DNA of 64,000 nucleotides, taken from positions 124,001 to 188,000 of the forward strand of contig RCAB01000063.1 in the NCBI GenBank assembly GCA_003640385.1. The letters are read 5' to 3'. The position numbers were made by a program, and so were the translations under genes. The notes beneath the pieces are model-generated. The model searched no databases. It had not been told where the DNA came from and saw only the letters and a list, made by a program, of their open reading frames with translations. This DNA comes from Setaria digitata. Its lineage: Eukaryota; Nematoda; Chromadorea; Rhabditida; Setariidae. This document shows, piece after piece, positions 52,078 to 64,000 of the stretch. The first letter of the stretch is position 1. Each line of letters opens with the position of its first letter.

Positions 52078-54149
52078 TTACTTTTTATCCTGTTGTTTCA
52101 CCGTTTGTGGAATTTTCGGAGCATGAGAACAGTTAATGCTTTCAATATTTATTGCGGTACCTGTAGGATAAGTGATTTTTATCGGCTGAAATTTTACACA
52201 GTCCAGTCCCACAACAGTTTTATCGGCTTTACATAATCGACCTGAAACAAAAGCAAATGCTTGAAATGCCCCGAAAATAACCCCCAAGATCTCTTGCCCC
52301 TTATTTCAGGTTTCTGTTTATTCCAGCGTCACCAGGACACTTCAGAAATACAATAGCTGACGTGTTCGTGGATCAAAATTCAGAATCCTTCTACAGTCTC
52401 AGACAACCATGTCACTAACAAGAAGGTATGCCATACTCTAAAGCATGAAATATAGCATATTTTCTAGTTTGCACAATCTTAAGTTCTTTCTTCAAGAAAA
52501 TCTTCAGCCTTTATTGTTGTTTGAAAATCGAGCCACTAGAATTACGTCAATTATAACTCCATGAACCTATTCTAATGAGGTAAAATTCGTAACCGTAGAT
52601 TCGAACATTTATGATTTCTACACTTCATATCTTTAAAAGTAGATTTACCTTCCAGATCCCACTAGGTCAAGTTCTACAAAATATATTAAAGAATCACTGA
52701 GAACGAACGACATGGATTCTACATAACACCACGACAGTGCTACATTAATCAACTACCCAGTTCTCAATATGTATGCATCGATGAAGGAATTTCATGTTAG
52801 ATATTATAGTAGGCCAATTTTCGCATATGATTTCAATAAGAATCGGAAAATTATTTCGCCCAGTTCACTCTAACACAAATGATGCAAACAACTTAATTTA
52901 AAATGCCACACTGTATAATTTTAAAAGGTGAATGTATTTAGCTGCTGATAAAAAAAAAATTTAGAAAAACCTCACTAGGAAGCATGTAGTGTAAGAAAAG
53001 CCATGTTCAAAATCAGCATTTTCATCGTTTCTTGTTTGCCAGAAAAAAAAATTTTCATTATGAAGCAAAATTGATTAAGAATAAAAAAAAAAAAAAGAAT
53101 ACATTATACACATCTCCACAAGAAAAACTTTAGAAAGGAAAACTGGAAAAAGTGGCGTCCGATCTCAATAACAACAAATGAAATTCCGACTAACTAAGTC
53201 CAATCCTGCAAAGTAAATTTGCATCTCATATGTAACATCGACGATGGAAATTCTAGAAACAAAATATTTGCAAAAAAAAAAAAAATTAATGAGACAAGAT
53301 ACAGATGAGCAAACCTAATCACCAAATACAAAGAAGTTACATGAAACTCCAAATCAACAAGAACATAGTTTTGAGAACAACATTACAAATGAAAGAAATC
53401 GGTACCCATTACAAAAATAATAATAACGGTTTTTCTTTTTAAGTAAACTATTAAACAAAATGATTCTTAAAAGGGATTTTGCACATAAGGAAAATTTTCG
53501 GAAGGTATTGCATATGTTATTATTAATACTATCTAAATTAATTAATTACACATTTCTCATCGAATGCCCACTTCAACAGAACTTTCATTCAATGCAGCTT
53601 GATTTACATACATTGCCTTACGAATAAATTAATCATGTGCAAAACAAAGAAATATGAAAAGTTTCTGTACCTCGTTTCACGAGTTTGCGTGTACACAAAC
53701 AGAATCAACAATCGACCAAAACGACTAAATATAAAGTATGAACAAAATAATACTAAATTTGGAAAATGATGACTGATTATGATACCCACCCCCCTAAGCT
53801 CAATAATAGTATAAACAAAACAGAGATTACATTTGTGGATAGAAGGTAAGAAGACCATTGGTAATGATGATAAATTGTCACTCTTAATCAATTACTGATG
53901 TATTCCACTTTGTCAGCATAATTTAAATGAATGCTAAAACTTCTAAGTCGAGACTTTCTTAGAAAAAAAATTCAATTTATAAAGTTTGTCAAGAGCAACT
54001 ACCTATTTCATCTCCGAAAAAATGTACTGGTTTGATTTCAATCCAGAAAATGCTCAAAAAACTTAAATCCAGGAAAGAAGGCCCACTACATGTGTGTCCC
54101 ACACATTTTATTCTCGAACCCGAGAAACCAAAACTATGTTTTAAGATGA
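52078..54149 (-). CDS. Unidentified gene, two terminal exons
   Basis: Exon 52241-52078 encodes 53 residues ending in TAA (RLCKADKTVVGLDC, then FQPIKITYPTGTAI). It follows a clean TTGTTTCAG acceptor and needs one base from the previous exon. Exon 54149-54003 supplies that phase (ends ATA G, donor GTAGTT) and is open for 48 codons, including SGSRIKCVGHTC and KPVHFFGDEIG. A third candidate, 54538-54478, encodes ESLETLPKIEIVTFAE before a perfect GTAAGT donor, but it ends in phase 0 and does not join the next exon directly. I recognise no family. It may be a separate small gene or alternative 3' exons of the large gene upstream. Confidence 0.4.
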
Positions 54150-54550
54150 CTGAAAGAGGATATGTTCAACAGGAATGGACATATTAACTATGACACAAGC
54201 TGAAACATACAACATGAAATGTCACACACACTGTTTCACCTTGTTCATACCCGTATTAAATATATCATTCAATCAATCATCACATCGAGTGAATCATTCT
54301 GGGAACTAGTTAAAAGAAGCAGCTTAGCACATCTGTACCCCCTATCAACTGCGCACTACTACCTTCAATAAATGAAAGCAAATCACACGTTACAAAAAAA
54401 AAAAAACGTGTTACATGAGTAAGATAAGAACATATTGTAATTTTAACAGCTGCTCCCTTTTTACTGAGCGGACTTACTTCTGCGAATGTAACTATCTCAA
54501 TCTTAGGTAGGGTCTCCAAACTCTCAATATGTATGCGACTAATTCAGCAA

Positions 54551-56997
54551 TCAGAAAGTACGCGATTCCGAAGCGAATGATGATAAAGGGATGATAGTGG
54601 GATTGGTTGATGAGGATGAAACAGTCCCAAATAAAGATGCTTGATAACTGTCATTGTAATGGGTTGAATTTGAGCATTTTGTAAGTACCGGTACTGGAAC
54701 AACAGTAACTGTACGTCCATTACCACTACGAATGCCAGCAAAAGAGGCATTACGCAGTTGTGCTGTTTGAACAGTGATACCATGCGGTACATTTGGACGA
54801 TTCTCCATTGATGATGCGAACGACGAACAATCTCTTACCATCCCATTATTCAGTAAATGTGAACCGACATAATCAGCTGTAATTTCGTGGCAAAACTATT
54901 ACAAAATATGAGGTATTATATGTGAAGGGAAAAGAGAAAAGCTTTACACGAATTACATTACTTTGACAGACAGTAAAAATCTTTCGGTGATTTGAGAAAG
55001 CCATGTCGCATCAGCAAGCAAATTCCTAAAAACACGTTATCCAGCATTCGAAAAGCAGTGGAAAAACAAAGCATGACATAGGAGAAATATTTCAAATATA
55101 CATCGGTTCATCTTTTGCACAATCATTCGGACAGTTACATCGAACAGTTATTACAATACTTTTTGGTTAACGGTCAGTCGTATGCGAGAAACAACCATGC
55201 CTACAATGGCGACTATCAAATTGCTCCGCTTAACCCACGTATTACTTTGGTAGTAAATAAAACAGTTTTGTAGGTATAAAAACAACGATAAAGAAGAATT
55301 TTTATGAACCGATGCACCAGTTTCCGTTGTTACTATATGCCGGTGAAAACAATGCAGTTAATTATAAATCTTATTCGCCGCTCAAAGAAAAAAATTAGTT
55401 GATGAACATTAAAAAAACTAAGAGAAAAAAAGCGCACCAACCTCCAAAGCGACTTTCCATATCATCCGCAGGTGATGTTAACTTTGTTCTATGCATCTGC
55501 CTCGAAGAACTATTCTGTTGAATTTGATATGAAGAATTATAACTTGAACGCTGCTTGCTTTTACTTGCAATAGTCGCTCCACGCTGTATATTACTAGCAG
55601 CAGCGTATGAATGCAAGCCGCAAGCTGAAAAATACATATGTATCATAGCTTCATTTCTCCTTGATCCAACAGAGCATTCATGATCCTCTCTACAAAGACT
55701 AGCTGCACTGTGGAAATGAAACAAAGGTAATTTTTATTTACAACCCGCTAATAGGACTTGATCTATTAATGAATATGAAATGTCCATTGGCATCTTGTAA
55801 GGTTTAAACTCACACCTACCTTGATACATCCGATCCCTGGCATTAATACGCACTACATCTGCCATAGAACTCGTAGGATAACTGTTCCTTCCATTTTTCA
55901 GTTCCGGATGAAGAACTAAAGTTTTCTCAGTCCCGGATGATGAATGGTGATTGCTGACTCGCCGACCTGTTGACACTTTCACACTCCGCAAGCCTTCTAA
56001 ACAGAAAGATATTTAAAGTGCCAAATTTCAGAAATAAATTGTAGTTTATACAACTTATTCATTTTCAAAACTTGAGCTGAAAGCGTTGCATCTATATACC
56101 TTAATAAGAGCATACCATTAACTGTAGTTGAGGATCGAACTCTGTTGAAAACTGTTGGCTGCAATTTTTGTATAGCTACCTGCCTCACCGTTGGTTCGAC
56201 CCGTGACTGATGTTCTATATGTCGAACTTCTGTACAGCCAAATTCACTTACTTCTCTTTCACGATCCTTTCGTTGCCTCTATAAAAATTTTCTCGCTAAA
56301 TTCATTATAATGGAATATGATGTGTAGTGAAAGTTAAAAAAAAAAAGCTTCAACTAAATCTTTAACTTTCGAAGCTGGAAATGAAAAGAGCAAAGATTTA
56401 CTCTTAATTAAAAAAACTAGTTCAATTTATTTAAAAGATTACGTGTTAACATATTTAACTGAACAACTTGTTTAATTTGTTGAAAAGACTATGGGAACGT
56501 AAATAAACTAACATTATATATATGATCGAGATCAGTAGAATGCGATGATTTCGATGGTATATATACATAACGATAGTCCGGACGTATCACGGTCCTACCA
56601 TGAATTGGTACGCATACTTCGTGTGGTGTTACCTGTGATGTAGCAGGCTGTTGCATTGAATCTGTATGAGAACGGATTGTACGAACAACCCGTTGCGCAT
56701 ATCCTTTCTTCCGTGGCACTTGAGAAACATAGTTTGAGCTCCTGAAAAAACTTGTTTTGGAAGCACTGGGATTTATTTTCGGAATAATTTTATGTTTTTT
56801 TTTTTTAAATGAACTATGTAATAGGATATGGTTTTTTACATTTCGATAAAATAATAATGCTAGTGAACAAAACAATGTCTACTAACAATTTACAACAAAA
56901 TAAGGATTATATATAGATATGAAATGAACACTTTTGCAACATCACTGGAAGGATAAACTGACATTTTCCCACCTATCTTTATCAAACCTCCAAGTAT

Positions 56998-57031
<34 letters not shown>

Positions 57032-60000
57032 CGAGTTCCATTAAAGCTAACAGATGCTACTGAGCCGTAGTCATAAGGATGTTCGTTTAACGCTTCATCA
57101 GTAAGTTTCACCGCCGTGTTCCTTCCTAAAGATATCCGATTGCGCTCAGGCCGTAAATTATAATCGACCTGATTGAAGTGCTGCTGCGATTCTGCAAGCA
57201 CATAATATTGTTGCATTGTCGACAAAGACATATCAATGCAGAAAGAGAACAGACTAGTCAGTGAAGCATATTCCGACAAAAAATGATAAAGAAACAAGCC
57301 TACCTTGGTTAAGAACTGCTAGCTGTATCGAGTCTCGCATTTCTCTGTGCATCCCCTCCGTCATATTATTATTATGAAAACTTGGCAACTGGGGTGACCT
57401 TTCCACATCGTCTGGTAAATCGTGTATTCTACAAAAAAATTCTTTGCAAATAAAACAAGAACATAATCACAGATTTAGTTGCAATGAAAAAATGTTTGGA
57501 AACGAACCCATGGTTCTGTTCAGTTGAAAAAATATCTGGAGGCGAGGATCTCGTTTGCGGTGGATAATCTACAGTTGTTTTCCCATTTATTGGAACCGTC
57601 AATAACCTCGCATTTGGATAATAAATTTTTTGTTCTTGATCGATGTAGACATCATGATATGATACACCACTAAAACATCGAAATATCGTAAAAAAAAAAT
57701 TCTGGCTTTTGTGCCACATTTTGTTCCGAAAGTAACAACTTGTGAATATACCCAGCAGAAAATCCCTCCATTGGTGGTGATGAACAAGTCCGATTGCTCC
57801 TTTTCTGTGGTACAAAAGCAACCTGAAAAATGACCACTCTATTACAAGCTGTTGCTTTAATTTTTCCGTGATCAGGAGAGGTTACTAACTTTCTTAGTTC
57901 ATCCAGAAATTAGAAAAATTCTACGAATATTTGTGACAGACCTGTCAGATAAAAAGGTATGTCTGCAACTATACTGGAATGTCAAACAGATAATATATTT
58001 AAAAAGCAGTCATGTTTTAATCAGAATTTCAAAAAAAAAAAAAACTTGCCGAAACAAGTTGTGGGCAACGAGACTGCTCATGAGGGAAGCATATCTTTTG
58101 CTCCATCACAGGATGTGTCCTTTGATTAAATTCATTTCTTCTGTAATCTTCTTCATCACGTGGTATATGCCGATTTCTCATATCATCCAAAACCTCTCCT
58201 CTTGGATAACCATCATACAAACATCTATAAACACCATCAATTCTAACTAGATTTTAAAAAATTAGAATAAATGGATGTGAAGCAATCGCCATTAATGGCA
58301 TCTTTTATAAGTTAATAACCTTTATAGACTTTATGACTTTATAGACTAGCATAAAACGATCACTGGCGACATATTAGGATTTCAAAAGTAATCATAACAT
58401 GCAATTTCGTAATTTATGATCTCCAATGAAGCTGATAAACTAAAACATACGGTCCAGTTGCAACAAGCCTTTCCTCAATTGGATAATGAGTTTCAATATT
58501 TCCACCACTTCCATTCACATCGTCTTCATCCTCCTCTAAGACCATGTATCGATGATCAACAGCATCGTAATCACTCAAACTCAGATTTTCTGCTGGATGT
58601 AAAGACGACGGTTGAGATAAATCGATCATTTCTCGATACCCATTTGGAATAAGTCTTTCATGAGGTTGCAGTAATAGGTTTTCCTCTATATGATGATCAT
58701 GATATATATCTTTTTGCGGCGAAACAATAGGTGCTGCTAAGGGTTCTATATAGCAGTCTTTCTCCGCGACAGGAGATAGCTGAGGAGGCGATGGTACATA
58801 AAATCGGTGTAGATCAGAATCTTCACACAAATGACTTCCATTACTCGGATCTTCAATCGACAATATTGGATTCGGAGCCCAGTTCTGTTGCATTTCGCCT
58901 TTTTCTGACCTGGAATGATTACTGGAAAAAAAAATAATAGCTTTCATCTCAAAAAAGAGGAACTAAACAGTACCCCAATAACTAAGAACGGTCCCTTGGA
59001 ATAATTAAGTACTTCGTACTGCTTCCTGGAACTAAAGTAACTTTACTAAAGTCACCTTCTTCTTCTACTACTAATTCTTCTAAAAATGCTAGGTTGAATG
59101 TCAAAATTGTAATTATCTGATCAGTTCGCAATGTCAAAAGAGCAGAGCTCAGTTCCCGATATCCTGAAAAAGCTCAAAATACAACAGATTCACCCTTGTT
59201 CAACTCTAAACGCACTGGCATGACTAACTTGAGAGTTGGGCATGTTGCCACATCCTGAGATAAATCTGCATAATGTGTATCTAAATCTACTTCATTCCAC
59301 CGTTCAGAACAATCTGCCATCACTTCTGCCTGTCGGTTGGCATTAAACACTTCATCTTCTTGCAACCTTTCTATATTGTCAATTGATTTCAATGCAGTTG
59401 TTGGCTGCGCTTTTTTATCCATAGGTAACAAAACAGAAACGGAAGCTGGTTGTGCTAACACATCCACTGAAACTCTATCAATTTCAGTGGAAGCTTTAGT
59501 GTCTTCAGAAGCCTTGACAATACTGTTATAAATAGGACTATCACCCGTATTATCATGTCTAATAAGAGCATTATTCGATGCTGATCCATCTATACCTTCA
59601 GTATTTTGCTCTGAAAAATAGTTCCATTAAAATGTTAATAATTCGACTCAATTATCTTAAATTTATAAAGGAATTTTATAAATTAGGACTGAAAAATAAA
59701 AAGCGAAACAGTGAATTTGGAAAGTCGAGCATTATGTTATTTAACAGAAAGATGCATTATTGACTAAGAAAGCATATGTTTTTTCAAGTCACACCTGTTC
59801 TTCAAGAATGGAGTAAGATAGTACCTTTCTTAGAAAGTCGCTTTTTCTGCCGAAAATGTTCTAAAGAGAAATTGTCTTCATCGGACGAATCTCGTCTTCT
59901 TTTCTTCCCTTTTTTATCCTTCACCTTGCCATTTAATCGCCGATTAACTCTAACATTCACTTGCAGTTCGTCCTTGGTATCAAGAGGCAAAGTTGAATTA

Positions 60001-61491
60001 TTCTGTGCACTCGCTTCACTTGACACCTGTAAATGCGTTTATCTTACTAAAGTCTTGGAATAATAAGCAAAAACGATCACCGAAATAGATCTCCCGTAAA
60101 CTCCAGGGAACAACCACTTTTCCCTTTTCGATTAACAAGGACACATTCAGGGAACCATGAAATATGATTCAAGGAGACAATTTAAAACGCTAAATGGATG
60201 TCTTGAAGTGAAAGATTTTTCGGCTCACTGAAAAAAACAAAATTCATTTGCACCAGAAAACCTACTTCCTGTCTCGATACTCGCAATGAAAGCTTGAGAT
60301 CGTCCTTCTGCTCCACGGAGTACCTTGTTGAGGTAGCCTGAGATATAATACTTCCATTTCGACCTGAGCTCTCTCTGAAAATTAACTGCGTTTATTTCCT
60401 TCCAAAGCAGAAGTGAAAATGAAGATGGAGAAAGTCCATTTAAAGCATCATGAAATTTTAAAAACTAGAGTCAGATTCAAAAGACTCATTTAAAATGTAA
60501 AGACTTTCAAAAATTTGAATCAGTTATGTATCGGAAGCACTGCTTAATTTCATGGTTAAAACAAACTTAGGTGAGGCTATTGGTGTGGATAATCGTCGAT
60601 ACGGTGGTGAAAGAATAGGCATTTCCAGACGTGGTGAAACGACACGATGGGGAGGAGAAAGCAGAAATGATTGACATTCGTCGCTAGAGCTTGAATTCAT
60701 ATGATAACCATGTTTGGAACGCATATGATGCCCATAGCCGACATCTTTTAAAATCAAGCCACACTTCTAGAAAGAAATCCCACTTCATAAGAGATGTGGA
60801 CTGTACGGAAACAAATAAAAGAAAAAAAGATATAGTTATGCATGCATTCTGCACCACACGTACACAATGAACAATTCACAGCGCTAGAGGATTAACCTTG
60901 CAATTGATAAGCAGCATGGATTCGAGTTCAATGCTAGGATAAAAGCCGTAACAAACTGCTTCTGAAAAATATACTGCATAATGAAATCGATATGATCGTA
61001 AAAGAAAAAAAAAAACTGTAGGAATCGCCGTTTTCTCTAATTTGTCCTGATTCGATTACAATAAGCAATGTAATTTTTAAGCTGATCCATCAATATTCAA
61101 TATTTCGGCCACAACAGCGGGAAACAACTCCCAGAAACCGAAAACCACCTACCCACTGCAGTAATACCATAATACCACATTACTGAATGAATAAGATTTA
61201 TGTTCAGTTCTATTCATGCCCTAATCCGGCTACTGTTTAAGCTTTAACGATTTGCATAGATCAGTGTCCCTCCAACTTGGCATAAAATCTTGAAAAACAT
61301 TTCTCGCGACATAACAAAATCAACCATAAAGAGGAAAAGAAATAAAATGAAATTAACTTACTCTGCGACGGCATTGCAGCAGCATCGGAATTTGTACCGG
61401 GAGCAGCCGTCAAACCACGTGTCTGGGTTACACGTTGCCACGTTTCCCAGTCGAGTCCCACCAAAGTGGCATCGCTGTCCTCTATCGACAT
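54551..61491 (-). CDS. Large disordered protein with ataxin-7-like N-terminal zinc finger
   Basis: About 17 exons in phase give roughly 1,150 residues. First exons: 61491-61362, 60961-60897, 60766-60567, 60374-60266, 60026-59825, 59610-59229, 58921-58451; the last is 54876-54551 (TGA). Start ATG 61491 precedes LVGLDWETWQRVTQ, followed by INCKKCGLILKDVGYGHHMRSKH spread over two exons, a C2-H2-type finger. Both parts resemble the N-terminus of ataxin-7, a SAGA deubiquitinase-module subunit, where a W-x-x-W segment precedes a C-x-x-C finger ending in a KHxERRH-like helix. The rest is low complexity: a basic stretch (KDKKGKKRRRDSSDED) likely to be a nuclear signal, acidic and proline-rich parts, and Ser/Asn/Gln-rich exons. 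I do not find the SCA7 domain, so the ataxin-7 label covers only the N-terminus. Two adjacent genes cannot be excluded. Confidence 0.65.
57001..57027. repeat. A homopolymer (about 27 bases) in an intron
   Basis: An A run just inside the donor end of a - strand intron of the large gene (donor GTATTTTTT reading into the run). Confidence 0.85.
60567..60961 (-). other. C2H2-type zinc finger split across two exons
   Basis: Exon 60961-60897 ends with the codons for NCK and exon 60766-60567 continues with KCGLILKDVG and HHMRSKHG. Together they give C-x2-C, a 10-11 residue spacer and a His pair in a basic helix. The junction is phase 0 with donor GTTAAT and acceptor TTCTAG. Confidence 0.7.
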
Positions 61492-64000
61492 AATTGTTCA
61501 CAGAAGAATGACCAGTAACAACGAATAATTTAAAATCGAAATTTGAATGGAATTCCAGTTTATTCTCGGTTTTGGTTATCACAAACATTTCGTATAAACA
61601 GTCACCATTAGAAATAATATATAAATAATCATGGTGTAGCACGATGCCCCCATCAGTACTGGAGGATAAGCTGAAAGTAAAAAGCAACTGGAAATACCAT
61701 CAAAATGAAATGTTCAAAATAATGCATTTACGAGATTATCGACAATATTCTCATAAAAAAATAGTACTACTAACCTAGAAGTTAGCTCAGTGACACAAAT
61801 TAAGAGATTTAAAAGTCATAATAAATAATTGAATAAATAAATGTCCTTAAATAACAGCATCTGAGGAATAACAAAGTATTAATATCAACAATGATCGTGT
61901 ATACGAAGTATTAGCTTCAGCAAAGTATTCTTCCATCCCATATTCCTATCCTACATTTTCCATTCACCTATATTCACATTTAATTCAGGTCCTAAACTAC
62001 AAACAAATTTTTCCCATTCAAGTTAAAAGTCGATGAAATCATAGGAACGTAAGAGAGTTAGCAACCTGTAATTATCCAATATAGACGTTTACACGTGACG
62101 TGTTGATTCTACGACGATAGCTACTTGCGTCACAAATTCATCCCAGCAGCTCCAAGTATGATTTATTCGGCTGGTCCTATCTGTATGTGGCATTCCGTTA
62201 CTTCATGCCATGCGTTTCATCCATACAAAGAGAAGAGAAGAGGTAGGGAGAAAAGAATGAAATGATTGGAATGGGAATGAGAGAGATTACGCCATCCGTC
62301 TCTGGGCAACCTTCACAAGAAAGCCGTGAATAGGCCAGTTTAGTGTTTTTTTTTTTTTTTTTTTCTTTTTAAAGTTTGGAAGAAAGGAAGTGAAATTTCG
62401 ATGATTCTTTTTGTTACACAGAGCTCATGTGCTCACTTTCAATTCTTCTTTCCCCATAATTTTGTCATTTCTATGAGTTCTGATAACTTCAACTCGTACA
62501 CGTAAATTTAGCTTCAATACAATAATTCACATCGGTGCACATCAATTCAGTTTCTTCCAGTAAGTTCAGTTCGATAAAGATAAGTCCAATTTGTGCATAG
62601 AGCTTCAATTCGTATACGTTTAACTGGTAAACTTAGATTATTCAATTCTAATTTGAAATTTTTTTTCTGGTGGTCAACATTATTGCAGCTACCTGTTACA
62701 GTTCCGTGATAATTAAATGAAGCAAGATAGCTTCTCTTGCTAATACTACAAGTAAACTACCGATATGTCTTATTATTACCTGATTCATGAAATCTTTCAC
62801 TTCTCTTGTAAACGAAATCCATAGGAAGGGTGTTAGAAAAGAAAGTTAATTTATCCTTTTTAAATCTGTCACAAAGAACCACAAAACGGATACATAACCA
62901 TGGTTCTGGAAGGAGCAAAAAGAGATTGGGGATTTTTTAACCAACCAATACATCTGCTGACTTCATGAATGCGTGCGTATACGTAGAAGCAATGATAGAC
63001 GTCACGCATTTAACGCGTGCTACTAAATCTGACATGAGGAGGAAGTAACTTTTCCCATTAATCTCATTCTAAAACTGTTAAATTTCAATTTTAATGTGGC
63101 AACCGCCTTCACCGGCCAATCTTATCGGTAAACACTTCAGGAACAGAAAACAAACCGACAGTCACACTACAAATACAGTAATCCCACAAAGTTTTCGGTA
63201 TAATGCTGCCGAATGGTACCATCCCAATATTTGTCTGTTCGTCGTAGCTTGTCCTTTAATTGTCGACGAGAAGCAACTCGTCCAGTAGCAGTATGGATTC
63301 CGGAAAACTTGGCGAACACAGTATGAGAGGATCGTAAACTTCGAAAAGTATAAGATATGGGAATCCATAATATGACAATAATTGTAGATTCGATGAAAAT
63401 CAGTTAGCCTTTCGGGAGAATGACATCCGGAAACTGTTGCACGACCGCGTAACTTAGCCATGCGGTAAAGGACTAGTGAATAATATATGTGATACCCCGC
63501 GCTCCCGCTCTCCGGTATGAATCCTGGGGACTCTTCCTCCCACCCGATTCCCCCTACCCTCATTCCCTTGTCTCGGGACGCAACGCACTACGCTCGCACT
63601 ACACCAACGCATATTCTTCTCACTGCTATAAACTGTTGCAGCGCGGGTCTTGTAGCTCATACGCATAGTTGGGTTACTGTAAGGCTCAAGTCAAAATATG
63701 AGGGCATCAGGTGGAGGTATGTGGTAATGGTATAGTGATGGGGTCATCCGATTTGTCGGCAGATATTTTGGGTCGTAGATCATCAGTTCAACGCTCTGTG
63801 ATTAGCATTCTTCAACATAACATGCTTTAAAGGGACCAGTGGCTTACTTGGTGGCATGTAGTTTACTAGCTGGGCCGCATTAAATGACAAGGTTAACTGC
63901 GCCAGTGATATGGTTATTGGTTAGGACCGACGGTATACCACTCTGTGATGATTCATATTCCCTGGTAATTTAAAATATATCTATATCAGTCTGCACTGGA
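61492..64000. other. Upstream region of the large - strand gene; no gene recognised
   Basis: This should include the promoter and any 5' UTR exons of the ataxin-7-like gene. Sequence from about 62100 to the end is less AT-rich than the rest of the window. The - strand frames at 63162-63563 and 63454-63666 have no recognisable content and overlap each other. A poorly conserved duplication lies around 62490-62640, where CAATTCGTA-TACGT-like segments recur. I find no complete tRNA or other RNA gene. Confidence 0.5.

Noticed and set aside
54544..54792. 82-residue - strand ORF overlapping the last exon of the large gene
   Set aside because: It is an out-of-frame shadow. The frame 54876-54551 joins in phase with the exon before it and has normal codon content.
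59030..59085. Short - strand exon encoding FLEELVVEEE in the large gene
   Set aside because: Its phases match neither neighbour, and joining 59229 directly to 58921 keeps the frame.

Overview
This window looks like nuclear DNA from a nematode, most likely a filarial parasite. That is an inference from four things: AT-rich sequence with long A and T runs, genes broken into many small exons, acceptors of the TTTTCAG type, and nematode-like versions of developmental genes. The species cannot be named from the sequence. None of the real genes is a single open frame. I rebuilt them exon by exon by matching donor and acceptor phase, so the coordinates below are spans with exon lists.

Layout. (1) + strand, 560-5617: an SRBD1/Tex-family RNA-binding protein. 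(2) 5.7-13.2 kb: a long non-coding stretch with microsatellites, homopolymers, a 12-bp-stem hairpin and a C-rich tract. (3) + strand, 13216-28026: a complete filamin with 39 exons and 2179 codons before the stop; all phases close. (4) - strand, 29325-34035: the 3' part of a protein that resembles the ETX/MTX2 (aerolysin-like) fold, with its 5' end not found. (5) 34-41 kb: AT-rich intergenic DNA with palindromes and one weak ORF. (6) - strand, 41176-45091: a complete six-exon Wnt ligand of 347 residues. (7) - strand, 46789-51217: a type I TGF-beta/BMP-family receptor kinase of about 700 residues, with an unusual insert inside the kinase domain. (8) - strand, 52078-54149: two exons of an unidentified gene. 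(9) - strand, 54551-61491: a large, mostly low-complexity protein of about 1,150 residues whose N-terminus resembles the zinc finger of ataxin-7. (10) 61.5-64 kb: upstream or intergenic DNA without a recognised gene.

The genes do not form an operon. Filamin is an actin crosslinker, Wnt and the TGF-beta receptor are cell-signalling proteins, and the ataxin-7-like protein would be a chromatin factor if the resemblance holds. The points most worth checking are the receptor's kinase insert, which repeats the GS-box motif, the ETX/MTX2-like gene, two likely GC-AG introns, the shortened cysteine region in Wnt, and the ataxin-7-like protein without a visible SCA7 domain.
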